A DNA stretch of 51,328 bases from Acidobacteriota bacterium (lineage in GTDB: Bacteria > Acidobacteriota > Blastocatellia > Pyrinomonadales > Pyrinomonadaceae), in contig QHXR01000020.1 of the NCBI GenBank assembly GCA_003223025.1, positions 13,197-64,524 of the forward strand, read 5' to 3'. A program made the position numbers and the translations under genes. Positions 40,388-51,328 of this stretch are shown in pieces (positions within the stretch are counted from its first letter, which is position 1; each line of letters opens with the position of its first letter). The notes beneath the pieces are model-generated. The model did no database searches, had not been told where the DNA came from, and saw only the letters and a list, made by a program, of their open reading frames with translations.

Positions 40388-41962
40388 TTATTTGAACCTA
40401 AACTTCGCGAAGTGATCGGTGCCGTCGATAAATCTCACTACAAGTATCCGACAGGTTCCCTTCCACGCCTTGTTTGTTTTCCAGACGTAGCTATATTGGT
40501 CCGAAGTTGTGCTGTAGGACAGCGCACTTCCGCCGGCATTTGACGTTTCTTCGATTTCGGATCCGGGTTCGTTAGCGTCACACGGCGCCGCGCCCGATGC
40601 CGGATAGCCGGTCGCAAAAATATTAAGTCCCTGATTCCCGGAGAGGCCGAACTTTACCGGTATCGAACTGCCGGCATTTGCAACGTTCAGAAGCGGCAGA
40701 TTATCTACCGGCTGAAGGAACCCTCCGAAATTGAAAACGACTTTATACGACGCCTCGGTGCTGCTGGTGTTCCCTGCATTGTCTGAAGCACTTACTTCGA
40801 GTGTCTTGTCGCCAACCGAACTGGTATCGAGAAAACCGCCATTCACCGTGGTACCGACACACGATGCCAACCCGGAACCTCCGCTTTCGTCCGCACACGA
40901 AAAGTTTACGGTCGCTGACTGTCCGAGCACGTAGGTCGCGCCGTCGACCGGCGAACTTATCTCGATAGTCGGTGCAGTGACGTCAGAATCCGCGATGTAG
41001 ACCTCAAGAGAATCGATCACTGGAGAACCCGGGGAAGCTCCTCCGGCAATGAACATCTTGTTACCGATCACAGCGGAACCACCGATCGAGCGTTGTGTTG
41101 GAGCGGCCGCGGCAGCGGCCCAAACATTCGTCGACGGATCATAAATAAAAGCCGGCAGTGGGAATGAAGAGGCATCATTCCCGGACGAAACAAAGATCTT
41201 TCCGTTTATGTTGCCCGCCTCGTGAAGTTGCCGCGGACCGGGAAAAGGCGCCGCGAACGACCACGAGTTCATTGCAGGATCATAAACCTGGACATCCGGC
41301 CTGAGCGTGTTCGGAATTTGATCGAGTCCGCTGATGACATAAAGCTTCCCGCCGACGGCCGCCGATGCCGCGTTGCGTACGGGCAGCGGGATCGGTGTTC
41401 CCGAACTCCATGTATCGCTGACCGGATCATAAATATCCGTCTGGCTTATCATGCCACCGCCGTACGAATTGCCGCCTGACGTGACGTAGATCTTTCCATT
41501 TAGAGCTTCAGCAACAGAATCGCCGCGAGGATTTATCATCGGAGCTCCGGACGTCCACGAGTTCGTCGCCGGATCGTAGATTGAAGTGTTGCCCGTTGGT
41601 GAATTGGAATCGCAGTTTGCCCATCCGCCGAGTACGTAGATTTTGGTTCCCAAAGTCACAGCCATCGCCGAGCACCTTCTGGCCGTCGAGTCCGGGGCGG
41701 CCGTTGTCCAAGAGTCCGTGGCCGGGTTGTAAACGAATGGCGTGGCGGTCGACGTCCCAAATAGATTCGCTCCGCCAAAGACGTAGACCGATCCGCCATA
41801 AGATGCGACTGCACTGTACATGCGAGCCTCGGGCATGGGCGCTTTTGTCTCCCATGAACCTTGCGCATACACCGCAATCGCACCCGCCAGAAAAAAAATA
41901 AGAGTCAAAAAGGGAGATCTAAGCGGGCGGGAGATTTTAAGAAGTCTTTGTAATTGTTTCAT
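40388..41962 (-). CDS. Secreted kelch-repeat protein with PxKF domain
   Basis: A 524-residue exported protein. A signal peptide (about residues 1-33, ending VYAQ) leads to six or so kelch units with the pattern 'G-G-K-x-Y-V-x-G-G ... Y-D-P-A-T-D-S-W' (for example VYNPATDSWTTAAP, IYDPATNSWTSGAP, IYDPVSDTWSSGTP), making a beta-propeller. An Ig/HYR-like domain (ISSPVDGATYVLGQSATVNF) and a C-terminal PxKF-type domain (SIPVKFGLSGNQGLNI, HFAKFRFK) follow. The frame is open to 42004, but the ATG at 41962 has GGAGG five bases upstream. It diverges from the ECF sigma gene. Probably a cell-surface binding protein; ligand unknown. Confidence 0.87.
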   Translation of the reverse strand: MKQLQRLLKISRPLRSPFLTLIFFLAGAIAVYAQGSWETKAPMPEARMYSAVASYGGSVYVFGGANLFGTSTATPFVYNPATDSWTTAAPDSTARRCSAMAVTLGTKIYVLGGWANCDSNSPTGNTSIYDPATNSWTSGAPMINPRGDSVAEALNGKIYVTSGGNSYGGGMISQTDIYDPVSDTWSSGTPIPLPVRNAASAAVGGKLYVISGLDQIPNTLRPDVQVYDPAMNSWSFAAPFPGPRQLHEAGNINGKIFVSSGNDASSFPLPAFIYDPSTNVWAAAAAAPTQRSIGGSAVIGNKMFIAGGASPGSPVIDSLEVYIADSDVTAPTIEISSPVDGATYVLGQSATVNFSCADESGGSGLASCVGTTVNGGFLDTSSVGDKTLEVSASDNAGNTSSTEASYKVVFNFGGFLQPVDNLPLLNVANAGSSIPVKFGLSGNQGLNIFATGYPASGAAPCDANEPGSEIEETSNAGGSALSYSTTSDQYSYVWKTNKAWKGTCRILVVRFIDGTDHFAKFRFK

Positions 41963-42169
41963 CGGTTCCTCCGTATTTATCGAGACGTGTAGGGGCGACA
42001 TCAAAAAAACGGGAGCCTTGTTCGCTCACGGCAACCTCCCCGGAAACAGCCATTTTCGCTGCTTCTCCCCGCATTCTTCTTGCCTTACTGCTCTATAGCG
42101 AGAAAATTCGACGCGTGGTATCATCGGGCGACAAAACTTTCACCGACTGCCGTTCACGGGTGCTGAATC

Positions 42170-42760
42170 ATGACTGCGATCCAGCAAGAAATTACCCAGC
42201 TGTTACTAAAATGGAGTAAGGGCGATGCAGACGCGCTCGAGCGCCTGATTCCGATCGTGTACCCCGAATTGCGTCGAATGGCTCGTCGCTACATGGGTAG
42301 GGAAAACTCGCAGCACACGCTGCAGACTTCCGCACTTATAAACGAGGCGTATCTGAAACTTATCGATCAGCAGGCTGTCGAATGGCAGGACCGCGCGCAT
42401 TTTTTCGCTGCCGCCGCACAAGTCATGCGCCGTATATTGATCGATCACGCCCGGAGATATCGTTATGAAAAGCGCGGGGCCGGAGCTAGGCGCATCGCCA
42501 TCGACGACGTCGCGATAATCGCCGACGAGAGAGCTTCCGAGTTTGTTGCTCTCGATGCCGCCCTAGTCGCGCTCACCAATCTCGATGCGCGAAAGGGCCG
42601 CATCGTCGAGCTGAGATTCTTCGGTGGATTGACCGTCGAGGAAACTGCTGAAGTATTGAAACTCTCTCCGATAACCATCAAACGGGAATGGCGGACTGCA
42701 CGGGCTTGGCTATACCGCGAGATCAGTGGCGAAAATGTGACGGTGGACTCGAAACTTTGA
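42170..42760 (+). CDS. ECF-like RNA polymerase sigma factor
   Basis: A 196-residue sigma factor of the TIGR02999 type found in acidobacteria and planctomycetes. Region 2 ([19 protein letters not shown], then [13 protein letters not shown] and [19 protein letters not shown]) and region 4 ([22 protein letters not shown], of which the helix-turn-helix is [20 protein letters not shown]) are both present; region 3 is absent. No anti-sigma gene adjoins it. The Ser/Thr kinase gene follows after 60 bases, a recurrent pairing in these phyla that suggests control by phosphorylation. Target promoters cannot be told. Confidence 0.93.
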   Translation: MTAIQQEITQLLLKWSKGDADALERLIPIVYPELRRMARRYMGRENSQHTLQTSALINEAYLKLIDQQAVEWQDRAHFFAAAAQVMRRILIDHARRYRYEKRGAGARRIAIDDVAIIADERASEFVALDAALVALTNLDARKGRIVELRFFGGLTVEETAEVLKLSPITIKREWRTARAWLYREISGENVTVDSKL

Positions 42761-42820
42761 TACTTCGCGTTCACATTTCTCGCTACATTAACTAGGCTGC
42801 TCCCGTACTTTATTAAATGG

Positions 42821-44560
42821 ATGAACGCTGAAGGCTGGAACCGTGTAGATGAATTATTTCAAAACGCGGTCGAGATCCAACCGTCCGACCGCCGAGCCTA
42901 TCTCGACAAAGAATGTCGCGGAGATGAATTTTTGCGGAATGAGGTTGAGTCACTCCTCAGCAGTGATTCGTGCGACTGGGAATTCATCGACCGATCCGCA
43001 CTCGAATCGGCTGCCGTATTGCTTGCCGATGAACAGCAGAAGGTCGGACACTACGAGATATTAAAACTTATCGGTCGAGGTGGTATGGGCGAGGTCTATC
43101 TTGCCCGTGATCAAATCCTGAACCGCGACATTGCCTTAAAGCTCCTGCCGCAGGAATACACCCAGGATCCCGACCGCCTGAGCCGCTTTCAACGGGAAGC
43201 CCGGACAATTTCCGCCTTAAACCATCCGAATATAATCACGATCTACGAGTTGGGAAACGTAGAAGATCAGGAATTTATCTCGACAGAGCTGATCGAAGGT
43301 GAGACTCTCCGCACGCGTCTAAAGATGGGGGCGATGCTGATCAGAGACGCGCTCGAGATCGCTCTGCAGATCGCCGGTGCACTCGCGGCAGCTCACCGCT
43401 CGGGGATAGTCCACCGTGATATCAAACCCGAAAACATCATGCTGCGGCCCGACGGATACATAAAAGTTCTCGACTTCGGACTCGCGAAACTTGCAGAACA
43501 ATCCGAATCGTTTTTGCAGTCGACGAACGCTGAAGGCTTAGACATGTCATCCGGACTCCTGATGGGTACTGCCAGATATATGTCGCCCGAGCAAGCGAAA
43601 GGAATTTCCGTCGACAGTCGAAGTGACATTTTCAGTTTGGGAACGGTGCTCTACGAAATGCTTACGGGTCGTCCGCCATTTGATGAAGAACATACTGCGA
43701 CTTTAACGGAATCCATTTTGCATGAAGACCCGCTCTCTATCGACAAGCTCGCTACAGCGGTCCCCGCGAATCTCGTCTTTCTCGTCGACAAAATGTTGAG
43801 CAAGGATCGGAAGTCGCGTTATCAAAATGCAGATGAGCTGATCAAGGATCTGAAGTTTCTGCAAAAGGAACTTGTTGCCGATGCTTCTCACTTAGAATCG
43901 CGACGTCCGGAGTCGATGCTTGGATCCATGCTCGAACGGATCGCGCGCTGGCCCGGTCTCGCGTTCTCGCTGATTATCATCGCCGTCGTTCTTGCCATTG
44001 GTTATTCCTCATTCAAATTCTTACGCGGCGAAGCGGCCGAAGCATCGACCGAGAGATTATTGGCAGAAGCCGGAACCTGGACGACAAAATCGCCGATCTC
44101 GTCGCCGCGATGGCAAGCGGAACCGGCGGTCTTGAACAACGTCCTCTACGTTGCGGGCGGATGGAATGTCTGTAGTCCTTTTGCGAATCTCGAATCGTAC
44201 GACTCGGCGACCGACACGTGGACGCAAAAAGCATCTATGATCAGGGCTCGAGGCGGGCACGGCGTCGCGGTTTTGAACGGACAAATCTACGCTGTGGGTG
44301 GTTCTATAGATTGTGCCGTTCATATTTCGAGCGTCGAGGCCTACGATCCCGCCACGGACAGTTGGTCGGAAAAAGCTCCGCTTCCCAGTGCGCGCGCCGC
44401 CCACGTTGTTGCCGTTAGCAACGGACGATCCGAAGATCGACAAGTGGATCGAGCGTGCGCCGATGCCAACCCCGCGATCGGGAGCTGCCGTCGCGGTAGT
44501 AGACGGAATTATTTATGTGATGGGCGGCGGCGGAGTGTCCGGCGCGTTGTCCACGGTTGA
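42821..44560 (+). CDS. PknB-like Ser/Thr kinase with kelch sensor, frameshifted
   Basis: A 579-residue reading frame. Residues 1-60 are the leader common in acidobacterial kinases (WNRVDELFQNAVEIQPSDRR). The kinase domain (about 74-345) is intact: glycine loop GRGGMGEVYLA, K107, HRD/DIKPEN with D200, DFGLAK with D218 and GTARYMSPEQAKG. One membrane helix (about 378-400) leads to an extracytoplasmic kelch propeller. After two units the frame is lost near 44425: the last about 45 residues (from RSEDRQ) are out of phase, while the next frame continues the propeller (DDPKIDKWIERAPMP). About 20 codons of a kelch unit are missing there. The kinase half may still work. Confidence 0.85.
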   Translation: MNAEGWNRVDELFQNAVEIQPSDRRAYLDKECRGDEFLRNEVESLLSSDSCDWEFIDRSALESAAVLLADEQQKVGHYEILKLIGRGGMGEVYLARDQILNRDIALKLLPQEYTQDPDRLSRFQREARTISALNHPNIITIYELGNVEDQEFISTELIEGETLRTRLKMGAMLIRDALEIALQIAGALAAAHRSGIVHRDIKPENIMLRPDGYIKVLDFGLAKLAEQSESFLQSTNAEGLDMSSGLLMGTARYMSPEQAKGISVDSRSDIFSLGTVLYEMLTGRPPFDEEHTATLTESILHEDPLSIDKLATAVPANLVFLVDKMLSKDRKSRYQNADELIKDLKFLQKELVADASHLESRRPESMLGSMLERIARWPGLAFSLIIIAVVLAIGYSSFKFLRGEAAEASTERLLAEAGTWTTKSPISSPRWQAEPAVLNNVLYVAGGWNVCSPFANLESYDSATDTWTQKASMIRARGGHGVAVLNGQIYAVGGSIDCAVHISSVEAYDPATDSWSEKAPLPSARAAHVVAVSNGRSEDRQVDRACADANPAIGSCRRGSRRNYLCDGRRRSVRRVVHG

Positions 44561-45779
44561 AGCATACGATCCTGCGACCGATTCATGGGCTTCGAAGCGT
44601 CCGATGCTTTTCTCGCATGTGAGTTTTGGAGCAGCCGAGTTGAATGGAATTATTTACGCGCTTGGCGGAAACGGGAACCGCACCCAAGTTTAGGCGTACG
44701 ATCCCGCCGCAGACACCTGGACGGCCGTAGCCAAAATGCCGAGCGGAGGATCTCATTTTCACGCCGCAACTCTCGACGGATCGATTTATTTTGCGGGAAT
44801 TTCAGACGGTGCCAGCTACGGGTCATCCGTTATCGCATTTACACCAGAGCCGTACGTAGCGTCCGCATCGCGTTGTCCAGTCCTACGCTCTGCGTCAAAG
44901 GCCCGAATGCCCGTCGCGCGAAGCAACATGACTATCGGTGAGATCGATGGAATCATTTATGTCGCCGGCGGCTTCGAAAACGCATCGGGGTATCTCGCGA
45001 TCAATGAAGCCTACGATCCTGCGGCAGACAAGTGGACGGAGAAGGCTCCCATGTCGAGGGCGCGCGAAACGAGAGGTACAAACACGGCGGTCGTCGATGG
45101 CAAACTTTACATCATTGGTGGAAATGCTCGAGGCACCTGCTCGAACTTGACCGAAGTATATGACCCCGGCACCGACCGTTGGGCCACCCGCTCTTCGATG
45201 CCGACGCCTCGATGCCATCTCGCAGTCGTCGCTCTCGAGGGACAGATATATGCGCTCGGAGGCACGAACACAGCCGGGTCGGTCGAATACGACACGGTTG
45301 AAGTCTACGATCCCGCCACGGATTCCTGGACCATTACTTCCCCGATGCCGACGGGCCGGCAGGATCTGGGAGCCGCTTCGCTCAATGGAGTGCTTTACGC
45401 TCTCGGCGGAGGAAATCCGAAGTTGTCTCCCGGTGACGAACTCAATGTAGTCGAGGCTTACGATCCAGTTTCTAAAACCTGGAGCTCAAGATCCCCGATG
45501 CGGAACGGCGGGGTCGCGATGGCGGTGGGCGTGCTGGAAGGCAAGCTTGTCGCCGCCGGCGGTTTACGAAATCAACTATCTTCCGCGGCGGTCGAGATGT
45601 ATGATCCCGAAGCGGATGCGTGGTCGACATTACCAAACATTCCGACAAGCCGAGCGTTCTCGTCCGCAATTACGATGAAGAATACTCTTTATATCTTGGG
45701 CGGCAACGGTGAACCAATGGGGACCGCTCCGCTCGACACTGTGGACGGGTTTAAGCTGCTACCTTGTGTTCAAAACTAA
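44427..45779 (+). pseudogene. Detached C-terminal kelch propeller of the kinase gene
   Basis: In the frame shifted from the kinase, kelch units resume (VEAYDPATDSWASKRPM) and are interrupted by a TAG at 44691-44693, where neighbouring units have Glu (expected VEAYDP, seen V-stop-AYDP). The same frame then stays open from 44694 to 45779 with about six further kelch units (for example NEAYDPAADKWTEKAPM, VEVYDPATDSWTITSPM). One unit near 44850-44890 is degenerate. A single-base change explains the stop; the frame loss needs a deletion or insertion. The distal part could be made from the ATG at 44736 but would lack signal and membrane segments. Confidence 0.75.
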
Positions 45780-46047
45780 AAGAAGCCGACTCATTGCTGG
45801 ACGAATTCAAAAGGATTGATGAGTGCTCCCCTGACTAACGCGTAGTTCCGCCGGAAGGCAGGGATGACGAGGCTTTTTCCTGGTTCATAGATCGTACGAG
45901 CGTCGCGAATGGGGAATTCCGTTTTTAAGAATCGATCCGCGCTTCAACGACCTGGTCCGCCGTGTCCGGGTAAAGCCCGGAGAGCGTTCCGTGTTTGATT
46001 AGAAAGTTAAAAATCCCATTCGGCCGCGTATATGCAATAGGAGGATC

Positions 46048-49000
46048 ATGACATACCTAAGCTTACATCAATATCGGGGTTGGTCTGCCTCACTAGCAGC
46101 CGTACTGCTAACCGCGGCCATGACTTTCGTGGCATTTGCGCAGCAACCCGGCGACCTCGACCCGACGTTTTCCGGCGACGGGGAACTCATTGGTGGGGTG
46201 ACCTACGCGAACGATTACGCCTATGCCATTGCCATTCAGGCGGACGGGAAGATCGTCGCCGCGGGCAACAGCTACGGCGACAATAATTCGAACGCGAAGT
46301 TCGCTCTCTCGCGCTACAACCCGGACGGCTCGCTCGACACATCGTTTGACGATGACGGCAGGGTGACGACGCCAATAGGATCATCGGGTGCCTATGCCTA
46401 TGCCTATGCCGTTGCTATTCAGGCGGATGGAAAAATCGTTGCCGCGGGTTGGAGTTACGGAGCTTCGAGTCTGGACTTCGCGCTCGTCCGTTATAACGCT
46501 GACGGTTCACTCGATACCAGCTTCGACTCGGATGGAAAGGTGACTACGCCGGGCGGGGCTGCCTACGCCGTTGCCATTCAGCCGGACGGCAAGATCGTCG
46601 CAGCCGGCGATAGTGCGAGTGACTTCGTTCTCGTGCGCTATAACCCGGATGGCTCGCTCGATACTACATTCGACGGCGACGGCAAGGTAACAACGCCGGT
46701 AGGAACGTCGGGCGATGCTGCCAATGCCGTTGCCATTCAGGCGGATGGGAAGATCGTCGCAGCGGGGTATAGCTACAACGGCTCGTTCCGGGACTTTGCC
46801 CTCGTCCGCTATAACCCGAATGGCTTACTTGATCCAACGTTCGACGGTGACGGCAAGGTGACAACACCGATAGGAATGTCCGAAGACATCGCGACTGCCG
46901 TTGCCATTCAGCCGGACGAGAGGATAGTTGCCGCGGGCTACAGCAGCGACGGTTCGAGCCCTGACTTCGCCCTCGTGCGCTACAACGAGAATGGCTCGCT
47001 TGATCCAACGTTCGACGGTGACGGCAAGGTCACGACCCCGGTCGGAATGTACAACGACATTGCCACTGCTGTTGCGCTCCAGCCCGACGGCAAGATCGTC
47101 GTCGCCGGCTACATCATTGACAGCGTAGTCTCCTTCGCCCTTGTCCGTTATCACCCGAATGGCTCGCTGGACAACACCTTCGACTCCGACGGCAAAGTTA
47201 CTACATCAATAGGAACTTCTAACGATTCGGCCTATGCCGTCGCCCTACAACCGAACGGGAAAATAGTGGCGGCGGGTCGGAGCTCCGACGGCTCGTTTTT
47301 GGACTTCGCCATCGTCCGCTATAACCCGAATGGCTCGCTCGACCCGACGTTCGACTCTGACGGCAAGGTCACCACCGATTTTGGCTTTTGGGCAGGAAAT
47401 TCTTTTTACGATGTGGCGATCCAAATAGATGGCAAGGTCGTCGCAGTGTCCTACAGCAATAACGGGACGAGCTATGAGTTCACCTCCGCCGTCGTCCGCT
47501 ATAACCCGGATGGCTCGCTCGATACAGCATTTGACACCGACGGCACGGTAACGATATCGAACTTCCGTGCCGCAGGATGTGCCATTCAATCCGACGGAAA
47601 GATCCTTGTCTCGGGCTACAGCCTCGGCAGCTCGAGCACGGACTTCGCCCTCGTCCGGTATAACCCGGATGGATCGCCCGACACATCATTTGGCGGCAAC
47701 GGCAGGGTGACGACACCGATAGGAACATCGGGCGACTACGCGTACGCCCTTGCCATTCAGTCCGATGGAAAGATCATCGCCGCGGGTACCCGGGAAAACG
47801 GCTCGCTCTCGGACATCGCCCTCGTCCGCTATAACCCGAACGGCTCGCTCGATACCACTTTTGACTTTGACGGCATCGTGACCACGCCGGGCGGTATAGC
47901 CTATGCGGTTGCAATTCAGGCGGACGGAAAGATATTGGCGGCCGGCCGCACCTACGACGGATTGAGCGCGGCCTGGGACGTCGCGCTTGTCCGCTATAAC
48001 CCGAACGGCTCGCTCGATACAACGTTCGACGGCGACGGCAAGGTGAGAACACCGATAGGAATGTATAACGACATAGCCACTGCAGTTGTTATCCAGCCGG
48101 ATGGTAAGATCGTCGCCGCGGGTAGTAGCGACGACGGCTCGTTCTGGGACTTCGCCCTCGTCCGATATAACCCGAATGGCTCTCTCGACACCACCTTCGA
48201 CTCTGACGGTAAAGTTACGACGCCGATAGGAACATCGACCGAGTATGCCAACGCAGTCGCTCTCCAGCCGGACGGCAAGATCGTCGCCGCGGGCCACAGC
48301 TACAACAATTCAAATAGTGATTTTGCTATCGTCCGTTACAACCCCGATGGATCGCTCGATACCAATTTCGGCGGGGACGGTATCACGACTGTCGATTTTA
48401 ATAGCTCCGATGACCAAGCCAACGGAATGGCTCTCGACGGTCAGGGCCGTGCGGTGCTCGTCGGGCGCTCTGACGGAGCGTTCGCCGTCGCGCGCGTCCT
48501 GATGAAAGCAAACAAGGCTCGTTTCGATTTTGACGGCGACGGCCGTTCTGATGTTTCGGTATTTCGACCGGGCGATTCTGTCTGGTATATCGATCGGTCA
48601 TCTGCGGGCTTTACCTCTACAAGATTCGGAGTCGCAACGGACAAGATCACTCCCGCCGATTATGACGGGGACGGTAAGACAGAGATCTCCATCTTCCGCG
48701 ACGGAACGTGGTGGTGGATCAATAGCAGCGACTCGACCGTCTCGGCCGTGCAGTTCGGACTTGCGGGTGATGTTCCCGTTCCTGCCGATTATACCGGTGA
48801 CGGGCGCGACGATTTGACCGTTTATCGAAACGGCCAGTGGTGGATTCGAGATCTCTCCAGCGGAAATTCAACGTTAAGCAACTTCGGCATTTCGAGCGAC
48901 AAACCGGTTCCTGCCGATTACGACGGCGATGGCAAGATTGATATAGCCATCTACCGCGACGGCACGTGGTGGAGGATAAATAGCAGCACGGGTTTAGTAG

Positions 49001-49314
49001 AAGTAACGCAGTTCGGCCTTGCATCGGATCGACCGGTGGTCGGCGATTACGACCGGGATTCAAAGACCGATCTCGCAGTTTATCGCGACGGCGTATGGTA
49101 CGTGCTCCAAAGCCGCGACGGTTTCAGAGCCTTCCCTTTCGGCATCGCTTCCGACATTCCCGCTCCGGCAGACTACGATGGCGACGGAAAGACCGATGCC
49201 GCGGTTTATAGAAACGGCATATGGTATGTACTCAATAGCACGGGAGGAGTAACGATCCAACTATTCGGCCTGCCGGGTGACAAGCCAGCGCCTGCGGCAT
49301 TCTTATCTCAGTAG
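46048..49314 (+). CDS. Secreted delta-60 / VCBS (FG-GAP-like) repeat protein
   Basis: A 1088-residue exported protein. AGGAGG five bases before the ATG and a signal peptide (about residues 1-31, ending AFAQQ) support the start. Residues about 35-810 are some 13 delta-60 repeats of roughly 55 residues, each with A-V-A-I-Q-x-D-G-K-I-V-A-A-G, LVRYNPDGSLDTTFD and DGKVTTPIG. Residues about 828-1085 are six VCBS-type units with calcium-binding loops (DFDGDGRSDVSVFR, DYDGDGKTEISIFR and so on) and W-W-I/W-Y-V strands. Both parts form beta-propellers. No anchor or sorting signal follows. Likely a surface or released adhesion or binding protein. The repeats are highly alike at DNA level. Confidence 0.9.
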   Translation: MTYLSLHQYRGWSASLAAVLLTAAMTFVAFAQQPGDLDPTFSGDGELIGGVTYANDYAYAIAIQADGKIVAAGNSYGDNNSNAKFALSRYNPDGSLDTSFDDDGRVTTPIGSSGAYAYAYAVAIQADGKIVAAGWSYGASSLDFALVRYNADGSLDTSFDSDGKVTTPGGAAYAVAIQPDGKIVAAGDSASDFVLVRYNPDGSLDTTFDGDGKVTTPVGTSGDAANAVAIQADGKIVAAGYSYNGSFRDFALVRYNPNGLLDPTFDGDGKVTTPIGMSEDIATAVAIQPDERIVAAGYSSDGSSPDFALVRYNENGSLDPTFDGDGKVTTPVGMYNDIATAVALQPDGKIVVAGYIIDSVVSFALVRYHPNGSLDNTFDSDGKVTTSIGTSNDSAYAVALQPNGKIVAAGRSSDGSFLDFAIVRYNPNGSLDPTFDSDGKVTTDFGFWAGNSFYDVAIQIDGKVVAVSYSNNGTSYEFTSAVVRYNPDGSLDTAFDTDGTVTISNFRAAGCAIQSDGKILVSGYSLGSSSTDFALVRYNPDGSPDTSFGGNGRVTTPIGTSGDYAYALAIQSDGKIIAAGTRENGSLSDIALVRYNPNGSLDTTFDFDGIVTTPGGIAYAVAIQADGKILAAGRTYDGLSAAWDVALVRYNPNGSLDTTFDGDGKVRTPIGMYNDIATAVVIQPDGKIVAAGSSDDGSFWDFALVRYNPNGSLDTTFDSDGKVTTPIGTSTEYANAVALQPDGKIVAAGHSYNNSNSDFAIVRYNPDGSLDTNFGGDGITTVDFNSSDDQANGMALDGQGRAVLVGRSDGAFAVARVLMKANKARFDFDGDGRSDVSVFRPGDSVWYIDRSSAGFTSTRFGVATDKITPADYDGDGKTEISIFRDGTWWWINSSDSTVSAVQFGLAGDVPVPADYTGDGRDDLTVYRNGQWWIRDLSSGNSTLSNFGISSDKPVPADYDGDGKIDIAIYRDGTWWRINSSTGLVEVTQFGLASDRPVVGDYDRDSKTDLAVYRDGVWYVLQSRDGFRAFPFGIASDIPAPADYDGDGKTDAAVYRNGIWYVLNSTGGVTIQLFGLPGDKPAPAAFLSQ

Positions 49315-49351
49315 CTGGAAAATGTTCAATCCCAGGCCGGACCCTAAACGC

Positions 49352-49385
49352 AAAGAAGCCCGTTCATTTCTGAACGGGCTTTCTT
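49352..49385 (-). terminator. Terminator of the rRNA operon, possibly bidirectional
   Basis: GCCCGTTCA and TGAACGGGC form a perfect nine-pair stem around TTTC, with T-rich flanks on both strands. It lies just past the 5S 3' end and 37 bases after the delta-60 protein stop. Confidence 0.85.
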
Positions 49386-49393
49386 GAAATTAT

Positions 49394-49508
<115 letters not shown>

Positions 49509-49644
49509 AAACTGGTGATCTCGAGTCGACCGCATAAACGCGAGACTCAAGATAAATTTTCAATCTTGATATCTAAAAACTGAATATATGTAGTTTATAT
49601 CCACGAGCTGCTTGAAAATAAATTTGCTAGTCAACAAATTTTAT
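49509..49644 (-). other. 23S-5S spacer
   Basis: About 136 AT-rich bases between the two rRNAs. No tRNA is seen. AGTCTCGCGTTTATGCGGTC near the 5S side may take part in a processing stem. Confidence 0.6.

Positions 49645-51328
<1,684 letters not shown>

Noticed and set aside
44400-44700. Programmed frameshift or recoding in the kinase-kelch gene
   Set aside because: About 20 codons of the kelch unit are missing at the frame change and a separate in-frame TAG follows; no slippery run or structure is evident. Mutation or sequence error explains it better.
45780-46047. Possible gene or terminator between the kelch fragment and the delta-60 gene
   Set aside because: Only a small TCCGGG/CCCGGA stem without a T tract at 45965-45981 and the ribosome site of the next gene are seen.

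Overview
The window looks like a chromosomal piece of a soil-type bacterium, most likely Acidobacteriota and within it a Blastocatellia/Pyrinomonadaceae-like lineage. This is inference from gene style: a division and cell-wall (dcw) cluster, an ECF sigma factor followed by a PknB-like kinase with the typical 'W-x-R-V-x-E-L-F' leader, secreted kelch, delta-60 and PxKF proteins, and intergenic gaps full of short palindromic repeats. The partial 23S rRNA at the right end would settle the taxonomy.

Layout. 1-4046 (minus): a nitrogen-type two-component pair, NtrY-like kinase and NtrX-like sigma54 regulator, with a small membrane protein gene wedged between them. 4158-5066 (plus): a CPBP membrane protease, then a palindrome cluster. 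5262-8911 (minus): valS and nadC. 9001-10605 (minus): two receiver-domain regulators. 10586-27406 (minus): one long gene train read from high to low coordinates: rsmH, ftsL-like, ftsI, murF, mraY, murD, ftsW, murG, murC, ftsQ, ftsA, ftsZ, hfq-like, pdxA, response regulator. A good sigma70-type promoter lies about 245 nt upstream of rsmH. murE, murB, ddl and mraZ are absent from this cluster.

27812-30537 (plus): a ZIP metal transporter, a 69-residue membrane protein with a clear terminator behind it, then psd and pssA, which make phosphatidylserine and phosphatidylethanolamine. 31917-34324 (minus): a translationally coupled trio (DegT-type aminotransferase, TPR/carbohydrate-binding-like membrane protein, O-antigen-ligase-like polymerase), probably for surface polysaccharide. 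34453-40324: nth, an M28 peptidase, rimO, a SLOG/LOG-like protein and a class V aminotransferase. 40388-49314 is the accessory part: a secreted kelch protein, an ECF sigma factor, a Ser/Thr kinase with an extracytoplasmic kelch propeller whose gene is broken, and a 1088-residue secreted delta-60/VCBS repeat protein. 49394-51328 (minus): 5S and partial 23S rRNA.

The most unusual signal is the repeat content. At least seven kinds of short palindromic or heptamer-based repeats sit in the gene gaps. Two families have also entered the valS reading frame, adding about 41 residues, and one family supplies the stop codon of murF and the C-terminal tail of murD. I found no CRISPR array, transposase, phage gene or tRNA. 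Apart from the repeat elements and the kinase/kelch module I see no clear candidate for a new defence or metabolic system.
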